DNA from: Tolypothrix tenuis PCC 7101
GTDB lineage: Bacteria > Cyanobacteriota > Cyanobacteriia > Cyanobacteriales > Nostocaceae
Assembly: GCF_002368295.1 (NCBI RefSeq)
Contig: NZ_AP018248.1
Coordinates: 3,389,460 to 3,453,459, forward strand
DNA: 64,000 nucleotides
Direction of reading: 5' to 3'
The notes below the pieces were generated by a model. That model did not search any database and was not told the origin of the DNA. It saw only the letters and a list, made by a program, of their open reading frames with translations. Position 1 is the first letter of the stretch. Each line of letters opens with the position of its first letter. This document shows, piece by piece, positions 1 through 8,729 of the stretch. The position numbers and the translations under genes are program-made.

Positions 1-267
1 GCTTAATGCTTCAACTTCAATATCTTCGATTACGTCCTCGTTATCGACCAGGATGACATCACCAATCTGGCTGATACTGCTAAGGTACATATTGCGCGGT
101 ATACCAGAAATAGAGATCAGGCTGTCTCTCAAACCAAGAGCTACAACCTCTCGTTGGTCAATATCCACCCAGACTTGACTAACTATACCTACCCGCTTAC
201 CGTTGTCGCGGGTAATTACCTGGGTATTTAATATGTCGGAACGCCTAATTATCTGTTCAGAGGTCAT
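1..267 (-). CDS. PRC-barrel domain protein (3' part missing)
   Basis: The reading frame starts with ATG at 267 and runs off the window edge, giving 89 residues. The segment around RDNGKRVGIVSQVWVDIDQR, followed by the VVALGLRD strand, matches the PRC-barrel fold, a small beta-barrel found in photosynthetic reaction-centre subunit H and in RNA-processing proteins such as RimM. An acidic stretch (DNEDVIEDIEVEA) closes the visible part. It lies 58 bp downstream of smc on the same strand, so the two may be co-transcribed. Cyanobacterial PRC-barrel proteins of this type are uncharacterised as far as I know; a role in photosynthetic or membrane complexes is only family-level inference. Confidence 0.7.
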   Translation of the reverse strand, partial: MTSEQIIRRSDILNTQVITRDNGKRVGIVSQVWVDIDQREVVALGLRDSLISISGIPRNMYLSSISQIGDVILVDNEDVIEDIEVEALS

Positions 268-325
268 TCTATACCGAGTCCTGATCTCGAATCCGGTTAA
301 TCTATACACTATTATTAACAAAAAC

Positions 326-3300
326 TCAAGCAGATGTATGGTCGGCTTGCAATTTAATTCCCAAAACTTGGGTGTAAGCTCCCCGTGCTTGAGTAACGCC
401 TATTGTGCGTTCGGCTGATTCTATCATCGGTCGGCGCAAACTCACAACTATAAATTGAGCTTGTTTAGCCTGTTGTTTAATCATTTTAGCTAATCGTTCT
501 ACGTTTGCCCCATCCAAAAACATATCGACTTCATCGAAAGCATAAAAGGGGGAAGGACGATAACGTTGTAGGGAAAAGATAAAGCTTAAGGCTGTTAAGG
601 ATTTTTCTCCCCCAGACATGGAGGCTAGTCTTTGGACTGGTTTACCTTTGGGGTGGGCGACTAAATTTAAGCCGCTGCTAAATGGATCTTCGGGATCGTC
701 TAGTTGTAGGTAGCCGTCACCCTCGGAAAGGGTGGCGAAAATAGATTGGAAGTTCTCGTTCACTGCGTCGAAAGCTTCCTTAAAGGCGCGTTGACGTAAT
801 GTAGTAAAGTTTTCAATCCGTAAAAGTAATTCTGTGCGCTCCCCTTCTAAGGTTTCCAGCTTTTGCGTCAGTTCTTGCAGACGGTTTTGGGTGCGTTCGT
901 ATTCTTCCAAAGCCAGCATATTTACTGGTTCCATTGCTTGCAGACGTTTGGCAAGCGATCGCAATTCTTTCTGCAATTCTTCTAAGTCTACTTGATCGGG
1001 GACTTCCGGTAGGGGGCTGGGTAGTTCGGCGGCGACGGTTTGCAGTTGCTCCCTCACATTAACGATTTCCTCGCGCTTGGCTGTGAGGGTTTCTTGGAGT
1101 TTTTGCAGTTCCCATTCTAATTGTTGCTGACGCAGGAGGTGCGATCGCAGTTCTTGTTCGGTGCGATCGCGTTTTTGTTTTTCTTCGCCTAAACTCAGTT
1201 CCATCTGACTCAATTTCGCCTTAAGTGCGGCGATTTGAGCGCTGAGTGCTGAGTGTTGGGTGCTGATGAAGCTTAATTGATTTTGCTGGGTTTCTTGCTC
1301 ATGCTGGTATTGGGTAATCCGTTCCTCAGCTTCTTGGATTTTTTCTTGTAAACGCTGTTGCTGGTTTTCGAGATTTCTTAACCTTTGCTCTGCTTCCCGT
1401 AAGGCTGTTTCTCGTTGTTGTAATTGTTGCTCTTGGTTTTTAATGGTGGCTTGGATTTGTTGCCATTCACTGGGGGTTTGGGAGGCTTCTAACTCCGCTA
1501 ATGTTTGTCGCCATTGTTGCAACTGATTTTCTTGTCCCGGTAATTCCCGATCCAAAACTTCCAAGCGAGATTGCGCGGTGGCAAATTTTTCGCTGTTTTG
1601 CGCTAATTGCGATCGCGTATTTTCTAACTGCGCTGTCAAAGTTTTAATTTCTTTTTGCAGCTGTTCTAATTGGATCTGCTGTTCTCGCCTGGCTTGACGC
1701 GCTTCTGTAACTTCTTGCGCTAAGGTTTTGGTTTTGGCTGCGAGAGTAGAAATGGCTTCTGTACAACGTTCTAAAACTCTCTCAATTTCCCCCAAGCGTC
1801 TTTTTAAAGCGGCGACTTCTTCGGGTTCAGCCGCTTCGACGTTCCCAAAGCGTAACGCCGAACGCTGGGTGTTGCTACCACCAGTCATCGCACCGCTAGT
1901 TTCCAATAATTCCCCGTCTAAGGTGACGATGCGGTATAAACCTAAGTTTTTCCGCGCCTGTTCTAGGGTAGAAAAAACGACGGTATTACCAAAAACATAG
2001 CTAAAAACATCTTTATAACGGCGATCGCACTCAACTAAGTTTACAGCGTAGTTGACAAAGCCACTGGCTAAACGCAGTGTGGCATCTTGGGTAAATCTGG
2101 GAGCATTAATTTTATTTAACGGTAAAAAAGTGGCTCTTCCGGCGCGTTTCTGTTTCAGCAGTTCAATTCCCGCCGCACCAACACCGTCATCTTCCACCAC
2201 TATATGTCCCAAGCGCCCACCAGCGGCAATTTCCAAAGCTAGTTGGTAACGGGGTTCAACTCTGCCTAACTGTACCACTAAGCCACAAAGTCCCGGCAAT
2301 CCCGATTGCAAGATGACTTTGCTAGCTTGGGTTCCTTGAACTTCTTGCTGTGCTTGCGCTTGCGCTTCGAGTTTATCTAGTTGGCGTTGTTTTTCCCGCT
2401 GTTCTTGCAGTAAGCGCTTTTGCGTATCTTGTTGAATTTGCAGTTCTTGTTCTGTGGCTGCCAGGTTTTGCGCTAAATTTTGAATGGGTTCGCTAGAGGT
2501 GTTAAATTCTGCTTCTAAGCGACTACATTCAGCTTGTTTTGTGGCTAATTCTGGCTCTAAGCTAGCCACCAGCTGGGTTTGTTCTTGAATTTGCTGCTGT
2601 AGCTGATCGTTGCGTTCTCTTAGCTGCGCTTGTTCGGTGCGTTGGGGTTCCAGCGTTTGCAGCAGCGTTTCAATTTGACGGTTTAACGCCGTTTGTTGCT
2701 GTACCCAAGCTTCCGAAGCCGAAGCAATTTCCGCCGCTGCTTGGCGAGAAGTTTCTAGTGCTTGTTGCGTCTCATCTCGTTGCTGTTGTAAGTAGACAAT
2801 CGATTGCTTTTCAATTACCTGAGTTTCCGCAATTTGTTCGAGGGAACGTTGGTGTTGTTGAATTTCTTGCTGACTTTGCGTCTGGCGTTTCCCAGTTTCT
2901 TGAATTGCGGTGTCTAATTCGCTGCGCTGACGCTGGAGTTGTTTGTGTTCAGCTTCTTGGGTGGCGAGGGTAGATTGTACTGCTAACAGTTCCTCTTCCC
3001 CTAAAGCTTTAACATGGGCGTTGAGTTTATCTAATTCAACGGTGGTTTGCTCAATTGTAGTGTTAAGAGTTGTCAGTTCCGCAGACAGTTCTTCAGATTT
3101 GCGATCGCCACTTTGAATTTGATTAGCTAATTTTTCTTGCTGTGCTTGTAGGGAACGCCAGGATAACACAGCTTCCCAGGATTGTTTCGCCAAATATTCA
3201 GCGCGGAGTTTTTGATACTTTTCAGCTTTGGCGCGGTCTTGAGACAGGCGATCGCGTTGTACAGTTAATTCAGTTTCAATAATCCGACAACTATCTTCCT

Positions 3301-3997
3301 TTTCCTTCACCTCATCTAAAGTCGCCTTGGCTTGGTGAATTTTGCGATCAAACGCCGCTACCCCCGCCAATTCATCAATAATTTCTCGCCGTTCTCTGGC
3401 GTTCATCGAAATAATGCTAGTGACATCCCCTTGCAGTACCACGTTGTAGCCTTCGGGGTAAATCCGTAGTGTTTCTAAGGCTTCATGTAACTCTGTGAGG
3501 GTGCAAGAAGCGCCGTTAATATAGTAATTCGATGTATAAGTTCCCTGGTGCGTCACCCGTAGTTTTCTGGTGACACTCCACTCATTCGACGATTCGGGAT
3601 TGGGAAGTTTGGATTTTAACTTGTCTTCCTCAACGTTCTCAACTTCCTCAACTTCCTCAATTTCTAATACTTCGACTTCCTCTATATTTTCTAGGCTTTG
3701 CGGCTTTGTATCATTGATTGAGACTGCATCCGAAATATCAAAAGTCACCGTCACACTAGCTTCTACAGTGGCACGGCTTTTAGCTGTTTGAGTATTATTG
3801 ACCAAATCTGGGAGGCGATCGGCGCGCATCCCTTTAGAACTAGCGAGTCCGAGACAAAACAACAGCGCATCAAGAATATTAGATTTCCCAGAACCATTTG
3901 GCCCAGATATGACAGTAAACCCCCCCAGCAAAGGAACTTGGGTAGTACCACCAAAGGATTTAAAGTTTGTAAGTTCGACGCGCTTTACATGAACCAT
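326..3997 (-). CDS. smc: Chromosome segregation ATPase SMC
   Basis: SMC dimers, with ScpA/ScpB, organise and help segregate the chromosome. The 1223-residue protein has the full layout: N-terminal ATPase head with Walker A GPNGSGKSN (residues 32-40) and the QGD segment, a long Gln/Glu-rich coiled coil, a hinge around residues 565-690 (GLPGLCGLV, GAAGIELL), a returning coiled coil, and a C-terminal head with signature MSGGEKS (1127) and Walker B ending in DE (1155-1156). The start MVHVKRVELTNFKSF is the canonical SMC N-terminus. Unusual: an acidic, Val/Glu low-complexity insertion at about residues 97-125, encoded by repetitive DNA, within the N-terminal head. ScpA/ScpB are not in the window. 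Confidence 0.97.
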   Translation of the reverse strand: MVHVKRVELTNFKSFGGTTQVPLLGGFTVISGPNGSGKSNILDALLFCLGLASSKGMRADRLPDLVNNTQTAKSRATVEASVTVTFDISDAVSINDTKPQSLENIEEVEVLEIEEVEEVENVEEDKLKSKLPNPESSNEWSVTRKLRVTHQGTYTSNYYINGASCTLTELHEALETLRIYPEGYNVVLQGDVTSIISMNARERREIIDELAGVAAFDRKIHQAKATLDEVKEKEDSCRIIETELTVQRDRLSQDRAKAEKYQKLRAEYLAKQSWEAVLSWRSLQAQQEKLANQIQSGDRKSEELSAELTTLNTTIEQTTVELDKLNAHVKALGEEELLAVQSTLATQEAEHKQLQRQRSELDTAIQETGKRQTQSQQEIQQHQRSLEQIAETQVIEKQSIVYLQQQRDETQQALETSRQAAAEIASASEAWVQQQTALNRQIETLLQTLEPQRTEQAQLRERNDQLQQQIQEQTQLVASLEPELATKQAECSRLEAEFNTSSEPIQNLAQNLAATEQELQIQQDTQKRLLQEQREKQRQLDKLEAQAQAQQEVQGTQASKVILQSGLPGLCGLVVQLGRVEPRYQLALEIAAGGRLGHIVVEDDGVGAAGIELLKQKRAGRATFLPLNKINAPRFTQDATLRLASGFVNYAVNLVECDRRYKDVFSYVFGNTVVFSTLEQARKNLGLYRIVTLDGELLETSGAMTGGSNTQRSALRFGNVEAAEPEEVAALKRRLGEIERVLERCTEAISTLAAKTKTLAQEVTEARQARREQQIQLEQLQKEIKTLTAQLENTRSQLAQNSEKFATAQSRLEVLDRELPGQENQLQQWRQTLAELEASQTPSEWQQIQATIKNQEQQLQQRETALREAEQRLRNLENQQQRLQEKIQEAEERITQYQHEQETQQNQLSFISTQHSALSAQIAALKAKLSQMELSLGEEKQKRDRTEQELRSHLLRQQQLEWELQKLQETLTAKREEIVNVREQLQTVAAELPSPLPEVPDQVDLEELQKELRSLAKRLQAMEPVNMLALEEYERTQNRLQELTQKLETLEGERTELLLRIENFTTLRQRAFKEAFDAVNENFQSIFATLSEGDGYLQLDDPEDPFSSGLNLVAHPKGKPVQRLASMSGGEKSLTALSFIFSLQRYRPSPFYAFDEVDMFLDGANVERLAKMIKQQAKQAQFIVVSLRRPMIESAERTIGVTQARGAYTQVLGIKLQADHTSA

Positions 3998-4472
3998 AGG
4001 CGCAAGGTAGCTGGGTTTATGAAGTAAAAGTGTAGCAAGGAAATATAGATTGTCTACTAGTTGAGCTAGATAATTTAGGTTTTATTGAACCACAGAGGCG
4101 CAGAGAACGCAGAGAGAAGGAAAGGGAGTTTAGCAGTACTGTGAAGCAACTGGATACTTTCCATACTGCTCGGTCAAGTATTTTAAACTAGTAATTTGGT
4201 TCAGGGAAAGGGTGAAAGGTTTTTTATTGAACCTTTTACCCTTCTCCTTTTGCCCTGAACCGACAAGTATTGAGTATATTTTTACTCACTCATCTTCACT
4301 CGTAGTTTAGTTAGCAAAATTATTTAAGCATCACCAGAGGATGCTTATCTGAACATTTGTACTAGCGTTAATATACCAGTCTGAGAGGATGTCTGAAAAA
4401 TTAAGTTTTATCAGTAACGAAATTTATAAGTGTGAATTTGTCATTGAATGTTGTCAATTCTAGAGCAAATGT
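3998..4472. other. Intergenic region with repeat fragments
   Basis: No gene is supported here. It holds a dispersed cyanobacterial repeat of the type ACCACAGAGGCGCAGAG (4089-4114), a hairpin at 4210-4241 with 12-nt arms pairing at 11 positions and lying in a GGTGAAAGGTT/AACCTTTTACC context that recurs near 54466-54490, and a terminator-like hairpin at 4325-4347. The smc promoter should lie at its left end, but no clear -10/-35 pair could be chosen. Confidence 0.5.
4325..4347 (-). terminator. Putative terminator of the HNOBA kinase gene
   Basis: Perfect 8-bp arms (TAAGCATC / GATGCTTA) enclose a 7-nt loop. Read on the minus strand the stem is followed by AATAATTTTG, a T-rich stretch, about 125 nt past the kinase stop codon. 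The stem is AT-rich, so it may be weak. Confidence 0.4.
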
Positions 4473-7400
4473 CTAACTCTCAAACTTTTTAAGAATTGCC
4501 GCGATCGCTTCTAGACTAATGGGCTTACTAATGTAGTCATCCATACCAACGCTTAAGCACTCCTGGCGGTCTTCTTGGCGTGCATGAGCAGTCATGGCAA
4601 TTATGCGAGGTTGAGCAGCAGCAGGGAGTTCTTTACGAATCCGGCGGGTAGTTTCCAAACCATCCATTTCTGGCATCTGGATATCCATAAATACAACATC
4701 ATATATTTGTCGTTGCAAAGCTTCTAGGGCTTCTCGTCCGTGATTAGCTACATCTGCGCGGTAACCTAAACGCTCCAGTAACTTTAAGGCAACTTTCTGA
4801 TTTACTAACCCATCTTCTACTAGCAAAATCTTCAGTGGCACGTGTTGCACAGTTTGTTTCTCATGTTCTGAGACGGTTGCAATGGGTAAGCGGGAGTAAG
4901 AAGGGATAGTTGATTTGGGGTCAAGTTGGTTAGAGCCAGCACTACGAATAATTTCTAGTAAGGTCTGATGTAATTGATACTGCCTCACTGGTTTGTGCAA
5001 ATAGGCATGAAACTCAGCCGCTATCTGTTTGACTTCTAGAGTTTGTTTACCTTTAGAACTCAGCATCACCAAAGGTAAATGTCGGTGTCTGGGTATGGCG
5101 CGGATTTGTGTTGTTAAATTGAGAATATTTAATTGCGGGCTATCAATATCTAATACCGCTAGGTCAAAAGTAGTTTTTTGGCGTATCCAGTGCAGAGCTG
5201 CCACATTCGATTCTACAGCTTGGACATATAGCCCCAAGGTCTCCAGTTGAGAAGTTAAGCATTTTCTTAAATTGGCATTAGCAGCAACTAAAAGTAATTT
5301 TTGACCACGTAATTCTAAATCAAAAATTATGGTGCTATTAATAGTAGCTGGATCAACTAATAATGTCAGATTGAAATAAAAAGTAGAACCTCTACTTACT
5401 TCACTTTCTACCCACATTCTCCCGCCCATCAACTCGCACAAACGGGTGCTGATAGCTAATCCCAATCCAGTACCACCATAACGTCTAGTCATGGAAGCAT
5501 CAACCTGGCTAAAAGGTTTAAACAGTCGATCCAGGCGATCGCGGGGGATGCCAATACCTGTATCTCTAACTGCAAATTGAAACTCGTAGATTTGCGGTTC
5601 GGTGGATGTAGTTCCCCGGTGGAGGACTGATGGTTGGGCGGCGATCGCTACAACGATTTCCCCCTCATTCGTAAATTTCACGGCATTACTGAGCAAATTC
5701 CAGAGAATTTGGCGCAGGCGGGTAATATCACCAATAATTTGCGTTGGAATATCGGAATCTAATTGATACATCAATTCAATCCCTTTTGAGGCCGCCTGGG
5801 GAGCCAATAAGTCCAAGGCTTCCTCTATACACACCCGCAAGTCAAAGGGCTGTTCTTCCAGATCCAGTTTGCCAGACTCAATTTTAGAAAAGTCCAGAAT
5901 ATCATTGATAATCGTTAATAATGCATCGCCACTGTTGCGGATGGTTTCCACAAAATCCAGTTGCTCAGGCTCTAAAGGAGTATCCAAAAGCAGTCCTGTC
6001 ATACCGATAATCGCATTCATGGGGGTACGAATTTCATGGCTCATAGTAGCGAGAAAATTACCCTTAGCGATATTCGCAGCTTCGGCGGCTTGTTTGGCAA
6101 AATTCAGCTGTTCATTCTGCTGTGCTAAAAGATAGGCTTGATGAGTTTCTTGTGCCAGTAATTGAGCTTGGGTAAGCGCAATACCCATTTGATCGGCAAG
6201 ATATTTCAGCAAATCTACTTCCCATTGCGTCCATTGTCTGGGGCGATCGCATTGATGCACAATTAGTAAACCCCATAAATTTTCTCGCACCCGAATCGGT
6301 ACGACTAAATTAGCTTTTACCTGAAATTGCTGTAAAACTTCTACATAACAAGGCTCTAATGTCGCTTCTTCCAAATCAGCAATCATTGTCGTCTTGCCCT
6401 GACGATACAGATTCAGGTATTGTTCTTTCAGACAGGGATCTTCAATGTTGTGACCAAGAGTTATCAACCATCCAGGAACTACAGCTTCTTGAATAATTTT
6501 GCCTGAACCATCTGGGTTAATTTGGCAGATAATGACGCGATCGCTCTGCAAAATTCGTTGTACTTGTGTGACTGTTGTCTGGATAATTTGCGGGGCTTGT
6601 AAAGACTGACGAATTTCTTCGGTAATTTGCTGGAGCAGCATAGCACGTTGATATTGCTGTTGTAGGGCTGCTGCTGCTTGTTTGTGCTTGGTAATATCCA
6701 AATGTGTTCCTACCATTCTCAAGGGTTTTCCTTGGGAATTGCGATGCACCAACTTACCCCGATCCAAAATCCACTTCCATTCTCCAGATTTACCAAGTAA
6801 ACGTAGTTCTGCTTCATAAACAGGAGTTTCACCCCGAAAGTGGGCGATCAGTTTTTGTCGCATTAAAGCTAGATCCTCTGGATGGATCAAGTGATTTTTC
6901 GCTTTGATATTGCTTTCTATTTCTTCTGGGGCATAACCCAGCATATAAAACCAACGTGAGCTACGATATACTTCTCCAGTCCTTAAATTCCAATCCCATA
7001 GCCCCTCTTCTACGGCATCCAAAGCTAGCTGTAACCGTTCTTCGCTCAATTGAAGAGCATTTTGTGATTCCTTTTCTAAAGTGATATCGCGATATTTCCA
7101 CAGATGACCATAAAATTTTTGCTCACCCACAATCGGAGCATAATCTTGGGCAATCGTTCGTCCATCTTTGAGTTGCCATTCTTGATGTACAACTACTTTC
7201 TTTTGCTGATGAACTTCATCTAAATACTGTACAAATTTTTCAGGTTCAGCAAACAGTTGCTTACAATTCTCCACTGCTTGACGACAGTCTAAACCTTCTA
7301 AAGCTGCTGCTGGAAAAGAAAGCTGAAACTGATCGCACAACTGCTGATTCACTAATAAAATCTTTTGATTTTCGTCTTCTATCAACACACCAAAATCTAA

Positions 7401-7889
7401 ACTTTCTATCAGCGTTCTTAGTCTTGCGGTTGTGGCTTCTAATTCAGCTTGTTGATGTGTTGTGACATCTGTGAGATCTGGATTCTCAGTGGGTAATTTC
7501 ACAAAATCATCAGGAACAGAGTCATATAAAGGAATATTATTGACTGGCAAATTTAGCTTTTGCAACTCAGCAATATCCTTCATTTGAGGATAACCATGAA
7601 ACAGCACCTGATCAGATGCTTCCATGTATACCATCTCTCCCTTGAGATGGATTTTATGGTCGTGGGATTCCAAGAGAAATAGCGATCGCTCCCTACAACT
7701 AAGGCGAGTAACCTGGAAATTATCTTCTAAGTACGTATCCGCGATCGGTTCCAGAATACTTTTAATTACTTCACCTACCTGGACAATCTTCATCTCTCTA
7801 TCGATCACCAGATGAAAAGGAAATAATGTCGTAAATTGCTCAGGGCTAAGGCTGAATTGTCTTAACTCGGTAGCCCGATCATTTGTCAT
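4473..7889 (-). CDS. Hybrid sensor histidine kinase: HNOBA-PAS-PAS-GAF-HisKA-HATPase-REC-REC
   Basis: A soluble 1138-residue hybrid kinase with no membrane segments. Residues about 18-135 (FPFHLVIDREMKIVQVGEV, then LKGEMVYM and LFHGYPQ) match the HNOBA domain, which in known systems couples to heme H-NOX nitric-oxide sensors. Next come PAS (about 155-270), PAS/PAC (about 285-405, GTHLDITKHKQ), GAF (about 425-580), HisKA with phospho-acceptor His in MSHEIRTPMN, HATPase_c with DTGIGIP and GTGLGLAIS, and two receivers. The first receiver starts LLLVAANAN and lacks the acidic pair although it keeps a LAVLDID aspartate, so it is probably degenerate. The second is canonical (LLVEDG, Asp1069, KPI). 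No H-NOX gene is adjacent. Confidence 0.9.
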   Translation of the reverse strand: MTNDRATELRQFSLSPEQFTTLFPFHLVIDREMKIVQVGEVIKSILEPIADTYLEDNFQVTRLSCRERSLFLLESHDHKIHLKGEMVYMEASDQVLFHGYPQMKDIAELQKLNLPVNNIPLYDSVPDDFVKLPTENPDLTDVTTHQQAELEATTARLRTLIESLDFGVLIEDENQKILLVNQQLCDQFQLSFPAAALEGLDCRQAVENCKQLFAEPEKFVQYLDEVHQQKKVVVHQEWQLKDGRTIAQDYAPIVGEQKFYGHLWKYRDITLEKESQNALQLSEERLQLALDAVEEGLWDWNLRTGEVYRSSRWFYMLGYAPEEIESNIKAKNHLIHPEDLALMRQKLIAHFRGETPVYEAELRLLGKSGEWKWILDRGKLVHRNSQGKPLRMVGTHLDITKHKQAAAALQQQYQRAMLLQQITEEIRQSLQAPQIIQTTVTQVQRILQSDRVIICQINPDGSGKIIQEAVVPGWLITLGHNIEDPCLKEQYLNLYRQGKTTMIADLEEATLEPCYVEVLQQFQVKANLVVPIRVRENLWGLLIVHQCDRPRQWTQWEVDLLKYLADQMGIALTQAQLLAQETHQAYLLAQQNEQLNFAKQAAEAANIAKGNFLATMSHEIRTPMNAIIGMTGLLLDTPLEPEQLDFVETIRNSGDALLTIINDILDFSKIESGKLDLEEQPFDLRVCIEEALDLLAPQAASKGIELMYQLDSDIPTQIIGDITRLRQILWNLLSNAVKFTNEGEIVVAIAAQPSVLHRGTTSTEPQIYEFQFAVRDTGIGIPRDRLDRLFKPFSQVDASMTRRYGGTGLGLAISTRLCELMGGRMWVESEVSRGSTFYFNLTLLVDPATINSTIIFDLELRGQKLLLVAANANLRKCLTSQLETLGLYVQAVESNVAALHWIRQKTTFDLAVLDIDSPQLNILNLTTQIRAIPRHRHLPLVMLSSKGKQTLEVKQIAAEFHAYLHKPVRQYQLHQTLLEIIRSAGSNQLDPKSTIPSYSRLPIATVSEHEKQTVQHVPLKILLVEDGLVNQKVALKLLERLGYRADVANHGREALEALQRQIYDVVFMDIQMPEMDGLETTRRIRKELPAAAQPRIIAMTAHARQEDRQECLSVGMDDYISKPISLEAIAAILKKFES

Positions 7890-7897
7890 AAGGAATG

Positions 7898-7936
7898 GGG
7901 GATTGGGGACTGGGGATTGGGGACTGGGGATTGGCG
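7898..7936. repeat. Tandem heptamer array (GGGGATT/GGGGACT type)
   Basis: Alternating 7-bp units GGGGATT and GGGGACT form about five tandem copies just upstream of the HNOBA kinase start codon. This is the short tandemly repeated repetitive DNA class known in heterocystous cyanobacteria. Confidence 0.8.
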
Positions 7937-8175
7937 AGATGAGGGGGATGAGGAAGCAGGGGAAGGGGAGAAATTCCCATTACCAATTACCCATTCCCTA
8001 TGCTCAATTCCCCCTATCTAAAACCAAAGCCAAAGGATGATACTTTCGATCATGCAGTCGCAATCGAACCGAGTGCTTGAGTATTTGTCCGGATTTGTGG
8101 CAATACAAGTTTTTAGGACACAAGATTGTTGTGTACCTACTCCACCCGATTGATTTTCACAGGTTGCAGTTGTTC

Positions 8176-8208
8176 AGATCCCCGACTTTTTCAAAAAGTC
8201 GGGGATCT
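8176..8208. repeat. Perfect 16-bp-arm palindrome
   Basis: AGATCCCCGACTTTTT and its exact reverse complement are separated by one base. The foldback could act as a bidirectional terminator between the GTPase and kinase genes, but neither gene ends here, so a dispersed palindromic repeat is the simpler reading. Confidence 0.75.
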
Positions 8209-8275
8209 ATGACCTCTCGTAATTTGTTTGGCGGAATACTACATATCTGTGGCATTCTTGTTTCAAATTTGGTGT

Positions 8276-8412
8276 AATACCAGTTCAAATAATGTTTGCG
8301 ACAGATAAATTCTTTGTATGGGCACGGCACCAGTAAGATATTTGATATACCAAAAGATTATGGATGCCGTGCCCCTACCTATCTGTCGCGTTCTTTTTTC
8401 AAAATGGTGTAA
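8276..8412. repeat. Palindromic miniature element, family A copy 1
   Basis: The core arms GGGCACGGCA (8320-8329) and TGCCGTGCCC (8365-8374) are exact reverse complements. Outside them lie GCGACAGA and TCTGTCGC, then ends of the type TTCAAAATGGTGTA. Related copies occur at 12872-13236, 38783-38890 and 45968-46070 in this window. No ORF is inside, so it would be non-autonomous if mobile. Confidence 0.75.
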
Positions 8413-8467
8413 ATTCCCCAATCTACTCAAATAATATTTCTCTTCCTCCCCCCTACTCCCTGCCCTG

Positions 8468-8701
8468 ACAGGTGTAGGTATTTTACACGAAGGCTAAAAC
8501 CCTGATGATTGCGTGGTCAATATGTAGGATGATGAATCTTAAAAAGGTGTGTTGTGTATGAATCCATAATTTTTGACCGACTTCTCGAACGATTATTCAA
8601 GTGTTCCAATCATTGGACAATTGAAAAGTGAAGTTTTGAGAGAGTTCAACACGTTGATTTTCAAGTATGGACTCATGCCCGTGCAAAAAACCTACACCTG
8701 T
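8468..8701. mobile_element. Decayed IS or MITE with about 22-bp terminal inverted repeats
   Basis: The ends are ACAGGTGTAGGT (8468-8479) and ACCTACACCTGT (8690-8701), a perfect 12-bp inverted repeat that extends to about 20 of 22 matching positions. The 234-bp interior holds a short TTG-initiated frame from 8573 (MTDFSNDYSSVPIIGQL) that faintly resembles the start of a transposase, but it is not a complete gene. I read it as an internally deleted insertion sequence. No clear target duplication was seen. Confidence 0.5.
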
Positions 8702-8729
8702 GAGTACTCCCTGCCCCCTGCTCCCTTGC

